Below, one piece after another: positions 57,820 through 64,000 of a stretch of DNA of 64,000 bases. Below the pieces are notes generated by a model. It saw only the letters and a list, made by a program, of their open reading frames with translations, made no database searches and had not been told where the DNA came from. Position 1 is the first letter of the stretch, and the number at the start of each line of letters is the position of its first letter. The stretch is from Tetracentron sinense. Taxonomy: Eukaryota; Streptophyta; Magnoliopsida; Trochodendrales; Trochodendraceae. Location of the stretch: positions 36,464,441-36,528,440 of the forward strand of contig CM026568.1 of NCBI GenBank assembly GCA_015143295.1, read 5' to 3'. Made by a program: the position numbers and the translations under genes.

Positions 57820-60222
57820 ATGGTGACTAAAAGAGGTGCTTCGTCCCAAGCACATGTTGTTCAAGAAGAAAATAGGGAAGAATCTCATACTTCCAGAGTG
57901 GAAGTTCCTGATCTTTCTGCTGTTCTTGGGCCTTTTCTTGCTCAGTTTCAGGCAACTCAAGTACAGATGCAAGCCCAGATGCAGGCTATCCAAACTCAGG
58001 TAGCAGCTCAGTTAGCAGCATCAGAAAAACAAATGCAGGAGTTTTTCAAAAAAGCCCATCGTGAAGATAATGTTCGCAATTCAGAGAGGATGCAGGAGCG
58101 TACACCTTCTCCATCTCAACATGACGAAGAAAATGACATGCACAATAATCCTCCCAGGAAAGATCCTATTCCTTCTTCTCCACCCTGCAATCATCATGAG
58201 CAAGAAGGGAGGCATTCCTCATATATGACAGCCGAGGATTTCTCTGAGATGTTTGAAAAGGAGCAAGCAAAACGCTCTGGACTTTCGAATGCTTTCGATG
58301 CTAGACCTCCCTTTTCAGCAAGAATCATGAGAATGGAATATCCAGTAGGATATATCACGCCCCAATTCACTCTGTACAATGGAAGAACTGGAAATGCTCG
58401 AGAGCATGTAATGCGCTTCACTGATGCATTAAGCAGATATGCTAACAATGAAGAGCTTCGTCTCCGCGAATTTGCTAAATCTTTGACTGATCGTGCCTTC
58501 ACTTGGTACACAACTTTGGTTCCAAACTCTATTCACTCTTGGGAAGAAATGGTCACTATCTTTTCCAAGAAGTTTTTCTCTGTAGAAGACCGTGTTACTC
58601 TCAATACCTTGTCGAAAGAGCGGCAAAGACCTAATGAAGATCTGACACAATATGTTCGCCGCTTTCGATATTTGGTTTTAGATTGTCATGAACCAACAAC
58701 TGAGGAGCAACTTGTACAGATATGTGTTGATGGAGCAGCAAAAGAATACAGAGCCTATTTGGAGGTAGCTACTATCCCTTCTTTTGAAAAGCTTTATGAT
58801 GTTTCTCAAAGGCTCAACACAGTCATATCAAGAGCAACCCTACCAAGGTACGAAGATAGATATGGTAGGAGAGATAAGAGAGAATCAGCAATGGCGGCAG
58901 AAAATTCTGGAAGGCGGCCGTTTCAGAAAAATACTTCTTATCAGTCTGACAAAAAACCAAAGTACAACCCAGAAAGCATTCCACCTCCTTTTCCCTGTAG
59001 CATGGCTGAAGTACTACGAATTGTGGAAGTATGGATTGCTGATGGCGTTTTGTACTTACCATCACCATTCCAAAAGCCTACAGAAGAAGACAAACGAAGC
59101 AACAAATACTGTGTGTATCACCAAACCATACGCCATTCAACAAAAGATTGTTTCTCTCTAAGGCGGATTTTTAATGACAAAATAGCTGCTGGACACCTGA
59201 AAATCTCAACTAATCCTGAAGGATCTGTCCATCAGGATCCTTTGCCAAATCATAAAGCGAAAGATGTGGTTGCTATGGTCTGTCATAATTCAGCAATTAT
59301 GACAGAAAAAGAAATTGAAGAAGAAATTATCCTTAATAATCAGTCAGCAATAGAAACTCTTTCACAGAGTTCAAAGTTTAAAAACTTCTTTGACCAGATG
59401 CATTTCTCAAAAGCGGCAAGAATAGCTGCAACAGCGGCTTTGACAACAGTTGCAGAAGCTCATTCAGAACATTGTTTTCTTGCCTATTCTGCTACAAGAA
59501 AAGCAATGCCGGAAATTCAAGATGTGAGTTTTACTGCTGATGACATGAAAGCTTCATCGTTAGCTCACAACAAGCCTTTGTATGTTACAGCTTTAATAAA
59601 TTCTATTGAAGCAAAAAGAGCATTGATAGACCCTGGGTCTTCTTTGAACCTTATCCCATTATCAACAGCAATAGCAATGGGATTAGATCCTTCAAAAATT
59701 TCTAAGCAACCAATAGAAATTTCAGGATTTGGAGGACAGTGCCAGAACACTATTGGCTATGCTACTATTAATCTTCAAGTGGGGCCAATAAATTCAGCAA
59801 TAAGAGTCCATGTTATTGAAGCCAATGTAAGCTATCATATTCTTCTTGGCCGCCCTTGGATTCACAAGTTCCAGCTAATACCATCAACATTTCATCAATG
59901 TGTTAAAGGAACATACAAGGGGAAAGTCATCAGAATACTAGCAACTGCCACACCATTTGATAAAGCCGAAGCTCATATTTCAGAAGCATTGTTTTATGAT
60001 GAGTTGGCTGAAGAAGGTGAAACCGCTTTTGAAAAGACCAAAGGAGTTATGCCACCATCATCCACTATTCTAACGCCATCAGAAATTTCAAAGGCCTCAA
60101 AAAGACCCCGAGACGAAAGTGTGAAAACAGAAATTCTAAAGGGGAATGCTATCAAAGAATCAAGAACTGGGGGCTGTAAGAGGATAGTACAACCAGATGG
60201 AAAGGTTGTATATGTCTTATGA
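57820..60222 (+). CDS. Gag-pro polyprotein of the Tat-like element (fossil element gene)
   Basis: 800 residues from an ATG 26 bases past the primer site. The N-terminal ~70 residues are glutamine-rich with coiled-coil character (QMQAQMQAIQTQVAAQLAAS). The retrotransposon-gag domain spans about residues 183-290 (WYTTLVPNSIHSWEEMVTIF, LSKERQRPNEDLTQYVRRFR). A zinc-binding-like CVYHQTIRHSTKDC lies at about 430, in the style of Tat/Athila gag. The protease lies at about 590-700 with ALIDPGSSLNLIP and YHILLGRPWIH. The product would form particles and cleave the polyprotein. Confidence 0.9.
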   Translation: MVTKRGASSQAHVVQEENREESHTSRVEVPDLSAVLGPFLAQFQATQVQMQAQMQAIQTQVAAQLAASEKQMQEFFKKAHREDNVRNSERMQERTPSPSQHDEENDMHNNPPRKDPIPSSPPCNHHEQEGRHSSYMTAEDFSEMFEKEQAKRSGLSNAFDARPPFSARIMRMEYPVGYITPQFTLYNGRTGNAREHVMRFTDALSRYANNEELRLREFAKSLTDRAFTWYTTLVPNSIHSWEEMVTIFSKKFFSVEDRVTLNTLSKERQRPNEDLTQYVRRFRYLVLDCHEPTTEEQLVQICVDGAAKEYRAYLEVATIPSFEKLYDVSQRLNTVISRATLPRYEDRYGRRDKRESAMAAENSGRRPFQKNTSYQSDKKPKYNPESIPPPFPCSMAEVLRIVEVWIADGVLYLPSPFQKPTEEDKRSNKYCVYHQTIRHSTKDCFSLRRIFNDKIAAGHLKISTNPEGSVHQDPLPNHKAKDVVAMVCHNSAIMTEKEIEEEIILNNQSAIETLSQSSKFKNFFDQMHFSKAARIAATAALTTVAEAHSEHCFLAYSATRKAMPEIQDVSFTADDMKASSLAHNKPLYVTALINSIEAKRALIDPGSSLNLIPLSTAIAMGLDPSKISKQPIEISGFGGQCQNTIGYATINLQVGPINSAIRVHVIEANVSYHILLGRPWIHKFQLIPSTFHQCVKGTYKGKVIRILATATPFDKAEAHISEALFYDELAEEGETAFEKTKGVMPPSSTILTPSEISKASKRPRDESVKTEILKGNAIKESRTGGCKRIVQPDGKVVYVL

Positions 60223-60264
60223 CAATCAAAGGAAACTGATTCATCAAAAGGAAATCAGATTCCC

Positions 60265-63200
60265 ATGATGGATCAAATATTTCAAGCAGAAGAAATAAGT
60301 GAAATTGGGGAAGCGCCAGAACAGATGCAGGATGGTGTAAAAGCGGTACAAGAAAGCCTTGAAGAAGTAAACATTGTAGAAAGTCTATCAGAAAAGCGTC
60401 CGGTACTTATCAGTTCCAAGTTAACCCCAAAAGAAAAAGAAGAATTGATAAATTTGCTCAAAGAGTACCGAGATATTTTTGCATGGAATTATGAAGAAAT
60501 GCCGGGGTTGGATCCTACATTGGTTACACATAAATTGAATATTGAGCCAGGATATGTACCAATGAAGCAAATGCCAAGAAAATTCAGACCAGATATTGAA
60601 GATCAAATTAAAATAGAAGTTGAAAAGCTTTTGAAAGCAGGTTTTATCAAGCCAATTCAGCATCCAACTTGGTTAGCCAATATTGTACCAGTCAAAAAGA
60701 AGAATGGGCAAATTCGTTGCTGTGTTGATTTCCGGGATTTAAACAAGGCATGCCCAAAAGATGAATTTCCTCTACCCAATATGGACCTATTAGTTGATGC
60801 AACAGCAGGGCATGATGCTTTTTCATTCATGGACGGTTACAGTGGTTATAATCAGATTAAGATGGCAGCAGAAGATGCAGAAAAAACCGCCTTTCGGACA
60901 CCAATTGGAAATTTTTATTATACAGTTATGCCATTTGGGTTGAGAAATGCCGGGGCTACTTACCAAAGAGCTATGACAGCCATTTTTCATGATATGTTCC
61001 ATAATACAGTGGAAGATTATGTGGATGACATTGTTATTAAATCACGAAAGCGTTGCAGTCATGTTGAGGATTTAAGAAGAGTTTTTCAACGATGCCGCCA
61101 TTATCAGTTAAAAATGAATCCGTTAAAATGCGCTTTCAAAGTGTCTGCAGGCAAATTCCTGGGGTTCATTGTGAATAGACAAGGTATAGATGTTGATCCT
61201 ACAAAAGCTCAAGCAATTGCATCCATGACAGCCCCAAGCACAGTCAAAGAGTTGAAAAGTTTCTTAGGGAAGGTATCCTATATAAGAAGATTCATACCAG
61301 GACTAGCAGCTGTCACAGTACCCCTTATGCCGCTCCTACGGAAGAACTGTGTATTCAAATGGGAATCAGTACATGAAAAAGCTTTCAAACAACTTCAACA
61401 AATGATGAGTTCAACAACAACTATGATGGCACCAATCCCCAAGAAGCCTTTGGTCCTGTATCTGGCTTCAACAGAAACCGCTATTGGAGCTCTTCTAGCC
61501 CAAGAAGATTTGTCTGGTTGTGAGCGGCCAATATACTATCTCAGCAGAATTCTCAGAGATGCAGAATTGAGATACCCTCGGATTGAAAGAAGTTGTTTAT
61601 CTTTGATCTATGCCTTACAAAAATTCCGTCATTATTTACTATCTCATAAGATTTTTCTGATGACAAAATCTGATCCAATCAAATATCTCATGTCAAAACC
61701 AGTTCTTTCAGGACGAGCAGCTAAGTGGCTCCTTTCATTATCAGAATTTGACATTACATGCCTTTGCCCTCGTGCCATCAAAGGACAAGCAGTAGCAGAT
61801 CTATTGGCAAATTTCCCAGGAAATGATGATTTGATATTAAGAGAAGAATTACCAGGAGAATTCCCTGAAGCAATGACTATTGAAGCAGAAGAGGAATGGT
61901 TCATGTATTTTGACGGATCTAAAACTGCAGATTCAGCTGGGGCAGGTATTGTGTTAAAAGCTCCTGGGGGTGAGGTAATGTCTTTTTCTTTCAAATTGGA
62001 TTTTCCTTGCTCTAACAATATAGCAGAATATGAAGCTCTTCTCATAGGCTTGTCAATTGCTAAAGAGTTAAAGGCCAAAAGAATAAATGTAATAGGAGAT
62101 TCCAATTTGGTAATTAGTCAAATGGAAGGGTCATTCAATGTAAAAGATGTTGGTTTGGCTCCCTACAGAACAGCGGTTCAAAAAATAATGACTAATTTTG
62201 ATAAAATAGAATTCAAATATCAAGAGCGTACAAGAAACCGCCATGCTGATGCACTTGCTACTTTGGCATCAAAGTTAATATTTGAAGGAGAATCTTCTCA
62301 GGTGGTAATTGAAAGGCGTATAATAGCTACACCGCTGATAGAAGAATTATGCGACACAGAATCAGAAGAAACAGATTGGAGAGAACCAATTTTGAAGGAT
62401 GTCTTTTGCCTTCATGATTCAACAGTGGTCCCTACTACAACACTGAAAGTCTTAAAAAATTTCTTACAGATAAATGGGGATCTGTATTTCAAAGGGCCTG
62501 AAGGAGTCTTGATGAGATGTGTTGGAGCAAAAGAAGCTAAGAAACAAATGATGCAAATCCACACAAAAATATGTGGGTATAATCCTTCTGTTAGTCTGTA
62601 TAGGAGGTTACAGCGTTTTGGAATATACTGGCCAACAATGGAAAAAGATGCTGCTATGTTACAGAAAGAATGTTCTGATTGTCAAATATTGCCAGATAAA
62701 AAAGAATGTCACTTTACAAATTCTTGGGAAGATTGGAGAAAACCATACAATGACTACTTCACAGATGGAATAATGCCTACTGATCAAAAGGAATCCTTCA
62801 AGTTTAAGAAGAAAGTTGCCAAATTCTATTTTGACAAAGGAGAATTATTCAGAAAAGGATACAATGGTATTGCTCTCAAATGCTTGACTGGAAAAGAGAT
62901 CGAAATAGCATTGCATGAAGCTCATAGTGGAGATTGTGGCGTTCACCAAGGAAAAAGAAAGCTGTTTCAACACATTTTGGGGTTGGGATATTATTGGCCT
63001 ACCATGGAGGCAGATTCACACTTATATGTTCAAAGCTGTCATCAGTGTCAGATAAGAGGGAATGTTATTCATGCACCTGCACAATCTTTACGGTATGTCT
63101 CTACGCCCTGGCCCTTCCATACTTGGGGGCTAGATTTAATTGGACCTGTTAATCCCCCTGCTGAAGGATATGTTTGGATACTTGTGGCTACTGAATATTT

Positions 63201-63975
63201 CACCAAGTGGGTAGAAGCTATACCATTAAGAAAGGCTACAGGTATCATGGTGGCTAAGTTTATTAAAGAAAATATCATCTGCCGCTTTGGGATACCAAAG
63301 GAGGTCATCACTGATAATGGAACGCCTTTCATAAATTCTAATGTGAGAGAATTACTGGAGAAATATGATATCAAACACAAGAAGTCAACCCCCTATTATC
63401 CTAAAGGGAATGGGCAAGCAGAGGCTACTAACAAGACTATCCTGAAGATAATTGGAAAAATGATAGAAGGAGCTCATAAAAAGTGGTGTGAAAGACTTCC
63501 AACAGCGCTCTGGGCTTACAGAACTTCAGCAAGGACTGCAACAGGTGTTACCCCTTTCTCTTTAGTATATGGGACAGAAGCCGTTGTACCTCTGGAAGTT
63601 AAGATACCATCTACAAGAATTGAAGTATTTGATGGAGAAGAAGCATGCCTCCAAGCTGCTAGATTAGCTCAGCTAGAAATTATGGATGAAAAGCGTGAAG
63701 CTATAGCTATAAAGACAAAAGCGTATCAAAAAAGAGTTGCTAAAGCGTATGACAAAGCAGTACGACATAGAATTCTAAAGGAGGGTGACCTGGTCCTTCG
63801 AACAGCTATTCATATCAGGAATGGTACAAAAGTGGCAAAGTTTACTCCTAATTGGGAAGGGCCATTCTTGATAAGACAAAGTTTTGACAGCGGTTATTGT
63901 CTTTTGTCTACACTATCTGGTGAAGTATTACATGATCCTATCAATGTAAAATGGTTAAAAAAGTACTATGCTTAA
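60265..63975 (+). CDS. Pol polyprotein (RT, RNase H, second RNase H, integrase) of the Tat-like element
   Basis: 1236 residues. Reverse transcriptase is at about 115-300 (VKKKNGQIRCCVDFRDLNKA, YTVMPFGLRNAGATYQRAM, YVDDIVIKS with YVDD at about 252). The connection and first RNase H are at about 395-515 (LYLASTETAIGALLAQED, LRYPRIERSCLSLIYALQKF). A second, archaeal-type RNase H is at about 542-665 (FMYFDGSKTADSAGAGIVLK, NIAEYEALLIGL, GDSNLVISQM, RNRHADALATLAS), the Tat hallmark. Two integrase zinc-finger-like modules lie at about 765-815 and 885-930. The integrase core is at about 950-1060 (WGLDLIGP, TDNGTPF, YYPKGNGQAEATNK). The C-terminus WEGPFLIRQ to NVKWLKKYY is chromodomain-free. Start choice is the first ATG; the native product is probably made as part of a longer polyprotein. 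Confidence 0.92.
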   Translation: MMDQIFQAEEISEIGEAPEQMQDGVKAVQESLEEVNIVESLSEKRPVLISSKLTPKEKEELINLLKEYRDIFAWNYEEMPGLDPTLVTHKLNIEPGYVPMKQMPRKFRPDIEDQIKIEVEKLLKAGFIKPIQHPTWLANIVPVKKKNGQIRCCVDFRDLNKACPKDEFPLPNMDLLVDATAGHDAFSFMDGYSGYNQIKMAAEDAEKTAFRTPIGNFYYTVMPFGLRNAGATYQRAMTAIFHDMFHNTVEDYVDDIVIKSRKRCSHVEDLRRVFQRCRHYQLKMNPLKCAFKVSAGKFLGFIVNRQGIDVDPTKAQAIASMTAPSTVKELKSFLGKVSYIRRFIPGLAAVTVPLMPLLRKNCVFKWESVHEKAFKQLQQMMSSTTTMMAPIPKKPLVLYLASTETAIGALLAQEDLSGCERPIYYLSRILRDAELRYPRIERSCLSLIYALQKFRHYLLSHKIFLMTKSDPIKYLMSKPVLSGRAAKWLLSLSEFDITCLCPRAIKGQAVADLLANFPGNDDLILREELPGEFPEAMTIEAEEEWFMYFDGSKTADSAGAGIVLKAPGGEVMSFSFKLDFPCSNNIAEYEALLIGLSIAKELKAKRINVIGDSNLVISQMEGSFNVKDVGLAPYRTAVQKIMTNFDKIEFKYQERTRNRHADALATLASKLIFEGESSQVVIERRIIATPLIEELCDTESEETDWREPILKDVFCLHDSTVVPTTTLKVLKNFLQINGDLYFKGPEGVLMRCVGAKEAKKQMMQIHTKICGYNPSVSLYRRLQRFGIYWPTMEKDAAMLQKECSDCQILPDKKECHFTNSWEDWRKPYNDYFTDGIMPTDQKESFKFKKKVAKFYFDKGELFRKGYNGIALKCLTGKEIEIALHEAHSGDCGVHQGKRKLFQHILGLGYYWPTMEADSHLYVQSCHQCQIRGNVIHAPAQSLRYVSTPWPFHTWGLDLIGPVNPPAEGYVWILVATEYFTKWVEAIPLRKATGIMVAKFIKENIICRFGIPKEVITDNGTPFINSNVRELLEKYDIKHKKSTPYYPKGNGQAEATNKTILKIIGKMIEGAHKKWCERLPTALWAYRTSARTATGVTPFSLVYGTEAVVPLEVKIPSTRIEVFDGEEACLQAARLAQLEIMDEKREAIAIKTKAYQKRVAKAYDKAVRHRILKEGDLVLRTAIHIRNGTKVAKFTPNWEGPFLIRQSFDSGYCLLSTLSGEVLHDPINVKWLKKYYA

Positions 63976-64000
63976 TAAGAAAAGTAACAAAATTTTCCTT

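Larger units (their letters stand above)
56279..63998 (+). mobile_element. Ty3/gypsy Tat-lineage retrotransposon, right end outside the window
   Basis: Parts in order: left LTR (to 57772), primer-binding site (57777-57794), gag-pro (57820-60222) and pol with RT, RNase H, a second RNase H and integrase (60265-63975). The second RNase H and the tRNA-Arg-type primer site are typical of the Tat/Ogre branch of Ty3/gypsy. Both large frames are open, so the visible part looks nearly whole and fairly young. The 3' LTR is not in the window, so age cannot be taken from LTR divergence. Gag-pro and pol are separate open frames; Ogre relatives are known to bridge this junction by splicing. Confidence 0.9.

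Overview
This is a stretch of a flowering-plant nuclear genome, probably a dicot. It is AT-rich, has a spliced host gene with GT/AG introns, and is crowded with plant transposable elements. I could not name the species. Only one intact host gene is visible: a four-exon GT47 xylan xylosyltransferase of the IRX10/IRX10L type on the minus strand (20424-26074). Two broken host-gene fragments also occur: a bHLH transcription-factor piece carried inside a Helitron (52906-53220) and an APS-reductase piece (54950-55475).

Layout. 1-1666: 3' part of a long LTR with a tandem array. 1751-7575: a CACTA (En/Spm) transposon with a decayed Transposase_24-type gene and a nested hAT element. 7.6-20.3 kb: hAT-like, MITE, MULE-like, SINE and TRIM insertions, plus a 5'-truncated LINE with a perfect 16-bp target duplication (9907-11258). 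20.4-26.1 kb: the IRX10-like gene, whose long introns 1 and 3 hold hAT-like insertions. 27.8-39.0 kb: a MITE whose right arm is split by a stack of four nested solo LTRs, resolved here from their target duplications. 40169-43632: a further solo LTR-like element with duplication GCTTA. 44.2-49.1 kb: two oppositely oriented 3' LTR ends of one family, with MITEs between them. 49.6-54.3 kb: a Helitron carrying the bHLH fragment and a later solo LTR. 54.9-55.5 kb: the APS-reductase fragment. 56.3-64.0 kb: the left LTR, primer-binding site, gag-pro and pol of a Ty3/gypsy Tat-lineage element that runs off the right edge.

How it fits together. Apart from IRX10L, almost everything recognisable is transposable-element sequence or host DNA moved or broken among transposable elements. 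The most informative signals are the order of insertion, read from target duplications, and the pol of the terminal Tat-like element, which carries two RNase H domains and two integrase-type zinc-finger-like modules. I see no CRISPR array, bacterial-type operon, rRNA gene or confident free-standing tRNA gene. Exon edges, domain names and family names come from reading the sequence and from remembered family motifs; no alignment or database search was run.
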